64,000 nucleotides of DNA from Bradyrhizobium sp. WSM1743 (GTDB taxonomy: Bacteria; Pseudomonadota; Alphaproteobacteria; Rhizobiales; Xanthobacteraceae): contig NZ_AXAZ01000025.1 in NCBI RefSeq assembly GCF_000473065.1, positions 34,015 to 98,014 of the forward strand, in the 5' to 3' direction. Positions 16,549 to 25,539 of the stretch are shown in pieces (the first letter of the stretch is position 1; every line of letters starts with the position of its first letter). The notes beneath the pieces are model-generated. The model saw only the letters and a list, made by a program, of their open reading frames with translations, made no database searches and was not told the DNA's origin. The position numbers were made by a program, and so were the translations under genes.

Positions 16549-18108
16549 ATGTCGACCCCGCCCAAGGAAAAGAAGGCAAAGGAAATCACGGCTAAGACGG
16601 TCAAGGCTGCGCTCCAAAATCGCGAAAAAGGAAAGCGCACAGAGTTGACCGACAGCCGCTGCAAAGGATTGCAGTTCCGCGTCACCGAAGACACCGCAAT
16701 ATGGACGGTCCGGGCTCGGCTGTTCGGCAAACAGCGTCGCTGGACTATTGGTAACTCGGATGTCTCTCCAGATGATGCTCGCGAGCGAGCCGGCGAGGTC
16801 CGAGCCTGGTGCCGAAGAGGAAGCAATCCGGACAAGCTCGTCACCCAATACATGACAGGCATCTCTATAGCCAAACAGATACATTTCAGTGCGGAGCGTC
16901 CTGCCCGGTCGTGGGATTGGGAGGAGGCGCTCGACAACTTCCTCGACCACATTAGCAAGAACCGGGCGCCGGAGACTTACGACGATTACGCCCGAACATT
17001 GGGTGGTCGGTGGAGACTTGACCCTAAGAAGCGGCACGCACATGTTCCTGAGCTGTCGCGGTTCAAGGGCAAGCGGGTCAACACGATTGCCCGCGAGGAC
17101 ATCGCTGAGTGCGTCGCCGACATCTGCAAGCGGGCCTATGCTCAAGGCCTGCATACGCTGAGAATATTGGGGTCGATGTGGTCTTTCCTGGGAGATGATA
17201 CGCGACGCAGGCAGACCTCTGTTGCGGCCAATCTGCTCCTTCGCGTTAAGCCACCCGAAAAGCCGCAACCAGTAATCGTCAGGCCGGCACTGTCGGCACT
17301 TCAGTTGTTTGACAACGACCAGGAAGACAAACGCCGGGACGTGCCGGCGCCGCTGGAGCTGGGTCGTGCGGTTGCGATTGCAAGGTCGGGCGCGCTGGGT
17401 GAACGAGCATCTCTGGCCGTTCAGTTGCTAGCATTTTCGCTGCAGCGTCGGCGCGCAATCATCGGAAGCTATGCCATGGATTACAAGATCATGGCTGAGT
17501 GGAACGATCCAGAAGCCGACATTGTCTGGATTATCCCCCCTTTCATGCGCAAACGATCGGATAAGCGAAGGGCCAACTTTCCCCACCTTGTGGTCCTCAC
17601 CGGCGCCGGCGCAAAAACGGTCCGAAGGCTCGACGAGATTGCGATGGAGCTCGAATATCCATACCATTTTCCCGTTCGCGTCAGGCCCGGGAAGAAAACC
17701 AAGAACCCCTACGCCGATCCAAGCTTTGTCAATCATGCCTTGCAATTCATGCCCGGCGTAGACATCAGCCCCCACGCATGCCGCAGAGGATTTGGCACCC
17801 ACGGTCAACGCGAGCTCGGCTTGTCGATCAGCGATTGTAAGCTGATCCTGGATCACTCCGAAGGCGCTCCTCCCGGGGACGTTACCGCTGAACGCTACGC
17901 TCTGGATCCAATGCTTCAAAAGAAGAAGCAAATTATCACGCTGTGGACGAATTGGCTGGAGCTGCAAGTGCAGGCGGCGATCGCCGCTGATCCTGGCCTG
18001 CTGAACGCCGAGGCACTGAGGGATGAGATCTATCGCGCCCGCTACGGTGAGGCACGATGGCTTAGGCGCAAATCCCAAGCTGAATTCTTTTCGGAGGCTG
18101 CGGAGTAA
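16549..18108 (+). CDS. Tyrosine-recombinase integrase of the island
   Basis: A 519-residue phage-type integrase. An arm-binding N-terminal region (about 15-75, KTVKAALQNREKGKRTELTD) is followed by a SAM-like core-binding region (about 125-230) and the catalytic domain. Catalytic residues are visible: Arg near 299 (SLQRRRAIIG), HACRR near 408, His near 435 (ILDHSEG) and nucleophile Tyr near 450 (AERYALD). It reads away from the tRNA-Lys fragment, as expected for an element integrated there. The complete motif set suggests an active enzyme. Confidence 0.92.
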   Translation: MSTPPKEKKAKEITAKTVKAALQNREKGKRTELTDSRCKGLQFRVTEDTAIWTVRARLFGKQRRWTIGNSDVSPDDARERAGEVRAWCRRGSNPDKLVTQYMTGISIAKQIHFSAERPARSWDWEEALDNFLDHISKNRAPETYDDYARTLGGRWRLDPKKRHAHVPELSRFKGKRVNTIAREDIAECVADICKRAYAQGLHTLRILGSMWSFLGDDTRRRQTSVAANLLLRVKPPEKPQPVIVRPALSALQLFDNDQEDKRRDVPAPLELGRAVAIARSGALGERASLAVQLLAFSLQRRRAIIGSYAMDYKIMAEWNDPEADIVWIIPPFMRKRSDKRRANFPHLVVLTGAGAKTVRRLDEIAMELEYPYHFPVRVRPGKKTKNPYADPSFVNHALQFMPGVDISPHACRRGFGTHGQRELGLSISDCKLILDHSEGAPPGDVTAERYALDPMLQKKKQIITLWTNWLELQVQAAIAADPGLLNAEALRDEIYRARYGEARWLRRKSQAEFFSEAAE

Positions 18109-18217
18109 CGCGGGCGGGCTGGATTCAATCCCTACAAGAGACATCTCGGGCCGCCGCAGCCTCTGGTCCGAGGCGATATCACCGCCGACGACGGCTCGCC
18201 TATGCAGGATGGCAAGC

Positions 18218-18514
18218 TCAGCCGCGGGCCAGCGCGGCGGCTCTCGGATTGATCGCCGTGTCAACCGCCGAATGAATGCATTCCCGCAGCCGCCGGACAT
18301 AGTCCGTTCGCTCGTGAACAGGCCGGCGCATCATGAAGGACGGATGCTCCAGCCGGACCAGTGTCGGTCCGGCACGGCGACCGGCTTCGAAGCGGGCAAT
18401 CTGGACTCTCTGGAGGGCCTCCCCCACGATCGCGCTCAGTCCGATCACCACGTCAGAACTGCCCAGCCGCCACAAGGCATGCCCCTCGAGTTCCTCCACG
18501 ATGTGTTTCGGCAT
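18218..18514 (-). CDS. Hypothetical protein (98 aa), convergent to the integrase
   Basis: Starting at the ATG at 18514 (MPKHIVEELEGHALWRLGSS), the 98-residue product is helical and charged and has no recognisable domain. The open frame extends upstream into the IS21 end, so the promoter may have been replaced or disrupted by that insertion. The ribosome binding site is weak. Confidence 0.4.
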   Translation of the reverse strand: MPKHIVEELEGHALWRLGSSDVVIGLSAIVGEALQRVQIARFEAGRRAGPTLVRLEHPSFMMRRPVHERTDYVRRLRECIHSAVDTAINPRAAALARG

Positions 18515-18595
18515 GGAATAAGGACCCGGTATTCGGGGTAATCGGCATCCAATCGGGACCCCGGGACAAGGGTCCACAGTGGCTTCCATCAAGTC

Positions 18596-20113
18596 ATGGA
18601 AGCCGAGGTTGGGATGCTGGTGGTGGAGACGATTGCGAAGATCCGTCGCGCCTATTTTGTTCATGGTCAGCCCATCAAGGCGATCTGCCGGGAGCTTGGC
18701 GTATCGCGCAAGGTGGTCCGCAAGGTCATCCGTTCGGAGGCAACGGAGTTCCGGTACGAGCGAGAGACGCAGCCGCTTCCGAAGATGGGCCCGTGGAGTG
18801 CCGAGCTTGACCGGTTGCTGGCGGCGAACGAGAGCAAGACGACGCGCGAACGGCTGACGCTGATCCGCTTGTACGAAGAGCTTCGCGGCCTTGGATATGC
18901 CGGTGGCTACGACGCGGTTCGTCGCTATGCGCGGCGGTGGAGCCGAGAGCGTGGCGCTTCGACGAGCTCAGCTTATGTGCCGTTGAGCTTTGCGCCCGGC
19001 GAAGCCTACCAGTTTGACTGGAGCCACGAAGTCGTCCTGTTGAGCGGGACCACGGTGGTCGTGAAGGCGGCGCATGTCCGGCTTTGCCACAGTCGGATGC
19101 TGTTTGTTCGGGCCTATCCGCGCGAGACGCAGGAGATGGTGTTTGACGCCCACGACCGGGCGTTCGCACTGTTCAAGGGGACTTGCCGGCGCGGCATCTA
19201 CGACAACATGAAGACGGCGGTGGAGACGATCTTTGTCGGTAAAGGCCGCCTCTACAATCGGCGCTTCCTGCAAATGTGTAGCCATTATCTGGTCGATCCG
19301 GTTGCCTGCACGCCAGCGTCGGGCTGGGAGAAGGGACAGGTCGAGAACCAGGTCGGGTTGGTCCGCGAACGCTTCTTCACCCCGCGTCTGCGCTTCAAGA
19401 CATTGGACGAGCTGAACGCCTGGTTGCTCGATAAATGTATCGCCTACGCCAAGGCTCATCGGCATCCAGAGTTCACCGACCGGACTGTCTGGGAGATCTT
19501 CGAGGCCGAGCGACCCAAGCTCGTGCCTTATGCAGGTCGGTTCGATGGCTTCCATGCCGTGCCGGCCTCGGTCTCGAAGACATGTCTGGTGCGCTTTGAC
19601 AACAACAAGTACTCGGTTGCGGCAAGCGCCGTCGGGCGACCCATTGAGGTCCAGGCTTATGCGGACCGCATCGTGATCCGCCAGGACGGCCGGGTCGTTG
19701 CCGACCATCCGCGATCATTCGGTCGCGGCGAGACGGTCTACGACCCCTGGCACTATGTGCCCGTGCTGGTGCGCAAGCCCGGTGCCTTGCGTAATGGCGC
19801 TCCCTTCAAGGACTGGGTACTGCCCGCAGCGATTGAGCGTGTGCGACGCAAACTCGCCGGCGCCGACGATGGCAATCGACAGATGGTCGATATCCTCAAT
19901 GCGGTGCTGACTGACGGACTGCCGGCGGTGGAAGCCGCCTGTGCCGAAGCGCTCGGTCATGGCGTCCATTCCGCCGATGTCGTTCTCAACATCCTGGCCC
20001 GGCAACGTGAACCGGCCCCACCGGCCAACATCATGGCGCCGGCTGCGTTGACGCTCCGCCATGCACCGATCGCCGATTGTGCCCGCTACGACAACCTCCG
20101 GAGGACAAACTGA
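18596..20113 (+). CDS. istA: IS21 transposase IstA
   Basis: A 505-residue transposase with an N-terminal helix-turn-helix (GQPIKAICRELGVSRKVVRK), a DDE rve-type core (YQFDWSHEVV with the first Asp, IYDNMKTAV with the second, GWEKGQVENQVG with the Glu) and the C-terminal Mu-like beta-barrel region. It forms the strand-transfer complex with IstB. The start may be the ATG used or the next Met at residue 7. Confidence 0.93.
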   Translation: MEAEVGMLVVETIAKIRRAYFVHGQPIKAICRELGVSRKVVRKVIRSEATEFRYERETQPLPKMGPWSAELDRLLAANESKTTRERLTLIRLYEELRGLGYAGGYDAVRRYARRWSRERGASTSSAYVPLSFAPGEAYQFDWSHEVVLLSGTTVVVKAAHVRLCHSRMLFVRAYPRETQEMVFDAHDRAFALFKGTCRRGIYDNMKTAVETIFVGKGRLYNRRFLQMCSHYLVDPVACTPASGWEKGQVENQVGLVRERFFTPRLRFKTLDELNAWLLDKCIAYAKAHRHPEFTDRTVWEIFEAERPKLVPYAGRFDGFHAVPASVSKTCLVRFDNNKYSVAASAVGRPIEVQAYADRIVIRQDGRVVADHPRSFGRGETVYDPWHYVPVLVRKPGALRNGAPFKDWVLPAAIERVRRKLAGADDGNRQMVDILNAVLTDGLPAVEAACAEALGHGVHSADVVLNILARQREPAPPANIMAPAALTLRHAPIADCARYDNLRRTN

Positions 20114-20976
20114 TGGAACGAACCCAAATCTTCGATCTCATGGGCGAGCTTAAGCTCTACGGCATGAAGGCCGCCTTCGACGAGATCATGGCGACCGCCG
20201 TCAAGCGCCAGCACGAACCCCAGCACATCGTCGGCGATCTGCTCTCCGCCGAGATCAACGAGAAGCAGGCCCGCTCGATCAAATACCAGCTCACCATCGC
20301 CAAGTTGCCGCTTGCCAAGGACATCGCCGACTTCCAGTTCGACGGCACGCCGATCAACCAGACGCTTGTCAATGATCTCGCCGGCGGCGGCTTCATCGCC
20401 CAGCAACGCAACGTCGTCCTGGTCGGCGGAACGGGCACCGGCAAGACTCATCTGGCCATCGCTATCGCGCGAAGCTGCATCCGATCCGGCGCCCGTGGCC
20501 GCTTCTATAACGTGGTCGACCTCGTCAACCGCCTCGAGACCGAGACCCGCAACGGGCGACAGGGCCGGCTTGCCGAGCACCTAACCCGCATGGACTTCAT
20601 TGTCTTGGACGAGCTCGGATATTTACCCTTTGCCCAGTCCGGCGGTCAGCTTCTCTTCCACCTCGTCAGCCGACTTTATGAGCGCGCCTCCGTCCTCGTC
20701 ACCACCAATCTGGCATTCGGCGAGTGGCCGAGCGTGTTCGGCGATGCCAAGATGACGACCGCGCTGCTCGACCGTCTGACTCATCACTGCGACATCGTCG
20801 AGACCGGTAACGACAGCTGGCGCTTTAAAAGCCGCGACGACGACCAGACAACCCGCGCTCGCGCCCTCTCCGCAACCCCGGCCAGCTCCGACGCCGCGAG
20901 CGCTACCATCAAGACTCGCCGATCAAAGGGGTCCCCTTTGGATGCCGATCGGGGGTCCCAGTCCAACGCCGATTGA
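20113..20976 (+). CDS. istB: IS21 helper ATPase IstB
   Basis: A 287-residue DnaC-like AAA+ ATPase with Walker A VGGTGTGKTHLA and Walker B MDFIVLDELGYLPF. I use the ATG at 20113 (MERTQIFDLMGELKLYG), whose A is the last base of the istA stop (TGATG), typical of translational coupling in IS21. The C-terminus runs into the right terminal repeats. Confidence 0.93.
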   Translation: MERTQIFDLMGELKLYGMKAAFDEIMATAVKRQHEPQHIVGDLLSAEINEKQARSIKYQLTIAKLPLAKDIADFQFDGTPINQTLVNDLAGGGFIAQQRNVVLVGGTGTGKTHLAIAIARSCIRSGARGRFYNVVDLVNRLETETRNGRQGRLAEHLTRMDFIVLDELGYLPFAQSGGQLLFHLVSRLYERASVLVTTNLAFGEWPSVFGDAKMTTALLDRLTHHCDIVETGNDSWRFKSRDDDQTTRARALSATPASSDAASATIKTRRSKGSPLDADRGSQSNAD

Positions 20977-21047
20977 CAAATTGTGCAACGGGCTGTTGCA
21001 TGGTTTGCTCCTCATCCAGGCTGCCATGCGCGAATGGGGCCGGCGGG

Positions 21048-21554
21048 CTAGGGAAGCCGCCGCAGCGCGGTGGTCAGCTGCTCGCGTGTCCATGCGACCG
21101 CATCCGACTTCGCACCTTCCTGGTCATCCGCAACACCCTGCGCTTCAACGTCGTCCGTTCCGGACACGACGCACCATCGCCACGCGTTTTCGTGCAAGAA
21201 CGTCTCGAGTCGGAAGATTCCGGTGTCGAGGAAATGACCACCGACGCCTTCTTTCCACTCAGCCGGCATCTGCATTTCGTCCATTAACAGCTCCGCGGAG
21301 CGATCGATCAACATCATCGTAGGACGACTTGCCGATAGCCGCAAATCCATTCGCAGCTGCGCCCGCTGCCTGCGTTCGTCTCGCACGGCTTCTGAGACTG
21401 TGCGACACGTCCACGCGATTTCCCCGGTCAGTTTCGCGCAAATTCTGTTCTTCGAATCCTTGAAGCCGCGATGGTATCCGCCGGCTTCAAGTGGCAGACT
21501 AGGCGCTATGCTGCCCGTCGCTTGAGCCATTGGGCAGACAGGTTCGGAGCTCAC
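21048..21554 (-). CDS. Hypothetical protein divergent from the Xre gene
   Basis: Up to 168 residues from a GTG at 21554, or 160 from the ATG at 21530 (MAQATGSIAPSLPLEAGGY). The C-terminal half (LMDEMQMPAEWKEGVGGHFL, ETFLHENAWRWCVVSG) has ordinary protein composition, but no domain is recognised. It is back-to-back with the Xre gene at 21556, so the two probably share a control region. The ATG start lies inside a 19-base motif repeated at 22400. Confidence 0.45.
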   Translation of the reverse strand: MSSEPVCPMAQATGSIAPSLPLEAGGYHRGFKDSKNRICAKLTGEIAWTCRTVSEAVRDERRQRAQLRMDLRLSASRPTMMLIDRSAELLMDEMQMPAEWKEGVGGHFLDTGIFRLETFLHENAWRWCVVSGTDDVEAQGVADDQEGAKSDAVAWTREQLTTALRRLP

Positions 21555-21555
21555 G

Positions 21556-21849
21556 GTGGCGTTATCTGAGTCCTTCCTTGAGAACCAATCCTTGCTCCGG
21601 GACAGCCTGGCCCGCAGGATCAGACAGCTGCGTCTTTCCTTGCGGCTGAGTCAGCGCGATCTCGCCGACCGGGCCGGCGTGCGACAGGCACTGATCAGCC
21701 AAATCGAGGTTGGCGAGGCCAACGTGACGCTGGACTCGCTCCTGAAGATAGCCATCGCCCTTGAGGTCGACTTCGAAGCCCTGTTCGCAGCGGACGCTGG
21801 GACAAGCCCGGACGGGGCGGCCCAGGTGCAGCGCCGTCCTTTACCATGA
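21556..21849 (+). CDS. Xre-family transcriptional regulator
   Basis: A 97-residue protein with an HTH_3 domain at about 20-75 (LRLSQRDLADRAGVRQALIS, then QIEVGEANVTLDSLLKIAIAL). It starts with GTG at 21556, with GGAG eight bases upstream. It is clearly related to the second Xre protein at 35005-35328: both share RQALIS-IE-G-AN-TL-SL-KIA-AL. It probably represses the module that follows through the GATAC dyads at 21877 and 22379. Confidence 0.85.
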   Translation: MALSESFLENQSLLRDSLARRIRQLRLSLRLSQRDLADRAGVRQALISQIEVGEANVTLDSLLKIAIALEVDFEALFAADAGTSPDGAAQVQRRPLP

Positions 21850-21876
21850 CCAGCCCCCTTTCCGCTTCCAGACATT

Positions 21877-21894
21877 GATACTTTATACCGTATC
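21877..21894. promoter_or_regulatory. Operator-like dyad GATAC-N8-GTATC, copy 1
   Basis: GATACTTTATACCGTATC is an inverted repeat of GATAC/GTATC with an AT-rich eight-base centre. It lies 24 bases before the ATG at 21919 and just after the Xre gene. A near-identical dyad occurs at 22379. Overlapping it, GTATCC (21890) also pairs with GGATAC (21907-21912). Confidence 0.55.
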
Positions 21895-21918
21895 CTTGTA
21901 TTTGCAGGATACGAGGCA

Positions 21919-22280
21919 ATGGGAACCGAATACGGCCCGGTTAAGATCGAAGCTGGACCGTCGGCCCCGGAGGACGCTGTGATTGAAGTCGTCGTCAGTG
22001 AAAATGGCCGTGTGATCGATCGTTTGCGATTCGACGCAGACACCCTGGTGTCCCACGTCGGCGACGTCGCCGCCATGCATCGCGGGGTCATGCGCGACGC
22101 TAGTCCCTCGCGCGTCAGCTCATCAGGATGGTCCATCCGGAGCCTCGGATCGAGATCGAGGACGACGACCTCTATCGCCTGCAGCGCGACGAGAACGAGT
22201 GCGAGGCCGAATATCTCGCCCGCTGCGAGATGCTCGGTTGCGATCGCGAAGGCTACATCCGGCTCCCACGCGGTTCCTAG
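21919..22280 (+). pseudogene. Small hypothetical gene with probable frameshift
   Basis: The first 60 codons (MGTEYGPVKIEAGPSAPEDA, VIEVVVSENGRVIDRLRFDA, LVSHVGDVAAMHRGVM) look coding. After about 22100 the coding look passes to another frame, where ARQLIRMVHPEPRIEIEDDD and LYRLQRDENECEAEYLARCE run to a TAG at 22278-22280. One base of insertion or deletion near 22100 would join them into a protein of about 120 residues. Alternatively the second part is an independent 50-residue gene starting at the ATG at 22128. Confidence 0.5.
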
Positions 22281-22378
22281 GACCCTGATCTTGTCCCGAC
22301 CACGTCGCGACGCCGCCTTGCTGCATCATTTTTGTGTCACGCGGACCGGATCGCCATATCTTCGGCGCAATCGTTTCG

Positions 22379-22396
22379 GATACTATATAACGTATC
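22379..22396. promoter_or_regulatory. Operator-like dyad GATAC-N8-GTATC, copy 2
   Basis: GATACTATATAACGTATC has the same half-sites and the same eight-base spacing as the dyad at 21877. It lies upstream of the 22710 gene and of the protease operon, so it is a good candidate second binding site of the island Xre protein. Confidence 0.55.
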
Positions 22397-22399
22397 TTT

Positions 22400-22418
22400 C
22401 GCTTGAGCCATCGGGCAG
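22400..22418. repeat. 19-base motif also present at 21519-21537
   Basis: CGCTTGAGCCATCGGGCAG here and CGCTTGAGCCATTGGGCAG at 21519-21537 differ at one base. One copy lies just upstream of the Xre gene, the other directly after the second GATAC dyad. Read on the minus strand both contain ATGGCTCAAGCG, so they may derive from a duplicated gene start. Confidence 0.6.
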
Positions 22419-22709
22419 CAGCCGTCCCGAACTTCTGGCGACCGCAACAGCGGCATGCGGACCGGCGCTTTCGCCGGTAGAGTGAAGCAGATCGCGCTAA
22501 TCGAATCATCACGCGCTTAATTCCTCTGTTCGCTACCACCGCGACGCCCCACGCAGGGCGCTCACGGCAAGCATCACCGTGCGCCGGTGGATCGCCGCCG
22601 GGCGGATCGCCCGTTGCCCAATGGAAGAGCAGGAGCGTACCATGTTCATCGATCATCACCGTCCCGAACACAGCCATCCCTCCCCGCAACGTGTTCAGGA
22701 CATCGCGTC

Positions 22710-23312
22710 ATGCATGGCCAAGCTCTCCATAAGCAATTTCTTCACAACGCGACCCCGCCTCTCTTCCTCAGTGCGAAATGCAGGGTCGCCATTCCCCTCG
22801 AAAGCTTCCTGCAGCGTGACGCGCTCAGGGAGGCGAGCCTTGATCCGGCGGTTTGCACGATCCACTATCGGGAGGCTCCGAACCCTTATGGTGCGCCGCC
22901 CACACTGATGGGCGTGGTGCTGGAAAGAACCGACGGCGACTTCCTGCTCGACGTTTGCCGGATCCGGCCGCACAGGTCTTTAGCTGCAAGCACACGCCTC
23001 GCCGAACAACTGGCGACCATCGGGTTACGACTGCTGGAGCGGGACGCGGCCGACATAAGGCGCGAACCAATTTACTCTAACGTGCATGAGGTCTGGTCCC
23101 ACGAGCATTACCCGGTCCCGATTGTCGATCGATTGCGCATCGGGGCGGCGCTTTGCGAAAGCGGCCCGCAAACTGTTCGCGAGCTGCATCTGCGTGCACG
23201 GCCGGACTGCCATCCTCTGTCGGCCGTCTGCGCCTTGAGTTGTGAAGGTCTCCTGTCCGTCGACGTTCGCGAAGGCCCCCTCGGGGAGCAGACCATGGTG
23301 CGACCGATCTAG
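22710..23312 (+). CDS. Unknown protein of the protease module (200 aa)
   Basis: I prefer the ATG at 22710 (MHGQALHKQFLHNATPPLFL); the open frame begins at 22587 but the earlier part is basic and unconvincing. The product has no recognised domain. Notable stretches are LRLLERDAADIRREPIYSNV, EVWSHEHYPVPIVDRLRIGA and LCESGPQTVRELHL; the last resembles a winged-helix start and could bind DNA. It ends about 130 bases before the AAA+/M41 gene on the same strand and is probably in the same transcription unit. Confidence 0.6.
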   Translation: MHGQALHKQFLHNATPPLFLSAKCRVAIPLESFLQRDALREASLDPAVCTIHYREAPNPYGAPPTLMGVVLERTDGDFLLDVCRIRPHRSLAASTRLAEQLATIGLRLLERDAADIRREPIYSNVHEVWSHEHYPVPIVDRLRIGAALCESGPQTVRELHLRARPDCHPLSAVCALSCEGLLSVDVREGPLGEQTMVRPI

Positions 23313-23439
23313 GACGCGCCAATCCATCACTGAAGGCTTTGAACATGGCGGGCCGGATGCCGGTCCGCCGCGCCCTCTTGTACTCCGCGTCGGCCGCGGA
23401 GCCGGAAACACTCGTCCATTTACGAAACCGGAGCGATCG

Positions 23440-25539
23440 ATGAACCTGCATCTACAGCGCCCACGCGACCTGCTCGGCCGTGCGTACCTGGACATGTTGG
23501 CCACGGAGGGTGGCGCTGTGTCGCGGCCGCTTCTGCGCAGCGGCGACCCCGACGACCCGATCGAACGGCTGATCGACGAACTGGCGGCCAAACCGGCCTC
23601 GGACGCGCGCTCATCAATCCGGGCCGATCTGGCCGCGGCAGCAATCCTTGTAGCCCGCGCCATCGAGCCGATCGAGGAGCTGACGGGGGAGCTGAGGCGC
23701 GGCTCGCCAGTCGTATCGCTGGCGGTTCTGGGCGCTGAAGCCGTTACGCTGGTCCGACACGTCCTGGAGGCCTGTGCGTTCGGAACAAGCGCAACGGTGC
23801 TGGACGAGCGGACTTTCAATGACCGCCACGCGCGTCCGGTCCTGCTCATCGCCAGGGACGGGACGGCGAGCGATCACAGGGCCGAACGCGGCAACGATGT
23901 GGTCGCCGACGCCCTGCACGCGCGCGTCCCGGTGTTCGGGGTCGCCCCCGACCCGCGCCGCCATCTGCCGCGCGATCTGCTTCGTGCGTGCGACCATCAT
24001 CTCTCGCTCGGTGTGCTCGACGCTTCGGCCATCGCGCTCGTGATCGAGGCCGTGACCGGACGCCCCACCGCCGCCCCCATTGACGAGCAACTTGTGCGAG
24101 CCCTCGAGTTCTCGGACCTCACGCTGGCGATCCGTGCCGACCGAGAGCCAGACGACTGCATCGAGCGGCTGAAGAGAACCATCGCGACAAAATCGTATTT
24201 CGACCACCGGGGTCCGAGCCTGGAGGAATTGTCGGGCTACGGGGCGGCGCAGCAATGGGGTCTTAATTTGGCGGCGGACTTGCGCGAATATCGCGCAGGG
24301 CGCCTCGCTTGGGACAACATCGAAAAATCTCTGCTGCTGGTTGGCCCTCCTGGCGTTGGTAAAACGCAATTCGCGCGCGCCGTCGCAAAAAGTGCAAACG
24401 TACCGCTCGTGTCAACCTCTGTCGCCGATTGGAACGCAGCTCCATATTTGTCAGGCACGCTCTCGGCGCTCAAGGATTCGTTCTCGCAGGCACGCCGGCT
24501 CAGCCCGTGCGTGCTCCTGATCGATGAGCTTGACGGAATTTCGGATCGAACGAAACTTGGATCTGAGTACCGCGAATATTGGTTGCAGATTGTGAATTTG
24601 CTGCTTGAGATGTTGTCGGAGGAAAGGCCCGGCGTCGCGCTGATCTCCACCACCAATCACCCCGACCAAATCGACCAGGCCGTGAAGCGTGCCGGCCGCT
24701 TCGACCAGACGATTGAAATCGAGCTGCCCGACGTCGATGCTCTCGTCGAGATATTTCGCTTTCACCTGGGTCCCGAATTGCTTATCGGGATCGATCTCAT
24801 GCCCGCGGCACTCATGGCATTGGGCAGGACGGGCGCTGACTGCGAAGCTTGGATTCGGCGCGCGAAGGCGCGCGCACGACGGGCCGCGCGCGATTTGACG
24901 ATCGATGATCTGATCTACGAGATCAGGGCGGGTCGCGACGTCATGCCCGACGTGACGCGGCGGGCTTGTGCGGTTCATGAGGCCGGGCATCTGGTGGTCG
25001 GTCACGCGCTCGACGTCTTCGAGGCGCGAATGTTGGCGATACTGGATCGCGGCGGCACAACCGCCATCGACATCTCACGAGCCAATTCGCAGACCGAACG
25101 CGGCATTGAAAACTACATCACGGCGCTTTTGGCCGGTCGCGCCGCCGAGCAAACAATTTTGGGCGCATCCGCCGTGACGGCCGGCAGTGGCATCGGCGAG
25201 GATTGCGATTTTGCCCGCGCCACGCTGGCCGCGATGGACATGGAGCTGCGGTTCGGTTTTGGGGCACTGGGCGTGATCCATTTTCCACGGCACGCAACCG
25301 AACTCCTTCCGCAGGATCTTGTCGTCACCCGCCTGATCAAGACGCGGCTTGATCGCTGCCTGGCGCGAGCAATTGAGCTGATCGTGGAGAACCTGGACAC
25401 GGTTCAAGCCATCGCTACTCTACTCGAAGCGAAGGGCTATCTCGGTCTTGAGGCGATCAGGCAATTGCTGGCGACACATCCGATACGAGCCACAACGAGC
25501 CACGGCGAGGACCGAGGCGCTGATCGCCGGGCCTGTTGA
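23440..25539 (+). CDS. Soluble FtsH-like AAA+ ATPase with M41 metallopeptidase domain
   Basis: I use the ATG at 23440 (MNLHLQRPRDLLGRAYLDML; GGAGCG upstream), giving 699 residues. An N-terminal region of about 250 residues has no known domain and no membrane segment. The AAA+ domain has Walker A GPPGVGKT (302-309), Walker B VLLIDE (358-363), an SRH-like TTNHPDQIDQAVKRAGRFD and a C-lobe. An M41 domain follows with zinc motif HEAGH (513-517) and a third ligand in EDCDFARAT (D590). It is FtsH without the membrane anchor. It overlaps the HNH gene by one base. Regulated proteolysis or disaggregation on an island is likely; the target is unknown. Confidence 0.88.
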   Translation: MNLHLQRPRDLLGRAYLDMLATEGGAVSRPLLRSGDPDDPIERLIDELAAKPASDARSSIRADLAAAAILVARAIEPIEELTGELRRGSPVVSLAVLGAEAVTLVRHVLEACAFGTSATVLDERTFNDRHARPVLLIARDGTASDHRAERGNDVVADALHARVPVFGVAPDPRRHLPRDLLRACDHHLSLGVLDASAIALVIEAVTGRPTAAPIDEQLVRALEFSDLTLAIRADREPDDCIERLKRTIATKSYFDHRGPSLEELSGYGAAQQWGLNLAADLREYRAGRLAWDNIEKSLLLVGPPGVGKTQFARAVAKSANVPLVSTSVADWNAAPYLSGTLSALKDSFSQARRLSPCVLLIDELDGISDRTKLGSEYREYWLQIVNLLLEMLSEERPGVALISTTNHPDQIDQAVKRAGRFDQTIEIELPDVDALVEIFRFHLGPELLIGIDLMPAALMALGRTGADCEAWIRRAKARARRAARDLTIDDLIYEIRAGRDVMPDVTRRACAVHEAGHLVVGHALDVFEARMLAILDRGGTTAIDISRANSQTERGIENYITALLAGRAAEQTILGASAVTAGSGIGEDCDFARATLAAMDMELRFGFGALGVIHFPRHATELLPQDLVVTRLIKTRLDRCLARAIELIVENLDTVQAIATLLEAKGYLGLEAIRQLLATHPIRATTSHGEDRGADRRAC

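Larger units (their letters stand above)
18537..20978 (+). mobile_element. IS21-family insertion sequence (about 2.4 kb)
   Basis: The element carries istA and istB with a one-base overlap. The ends contain matching repeats: AATCGGC...GGGACCCC at 18540-18562 (left) and its inverted counterpart at 20952-20974 (right), plus a further internal copy at the right end (about 20926-20951). Multiple terminal repeats are typical of IS21. Both genes are intact, so the element may be active. Exact end points and target duplication were not resolved. Confidence 0.85.

Noticed and set aside
23242..23439. Earlier start of the AAA+/M41 protein
   Set aside because: The first 66 codons overlap the previous gene, look non-coding and lack a ribosome binding site, whereas the ATG at 23440 has GGAGCG.
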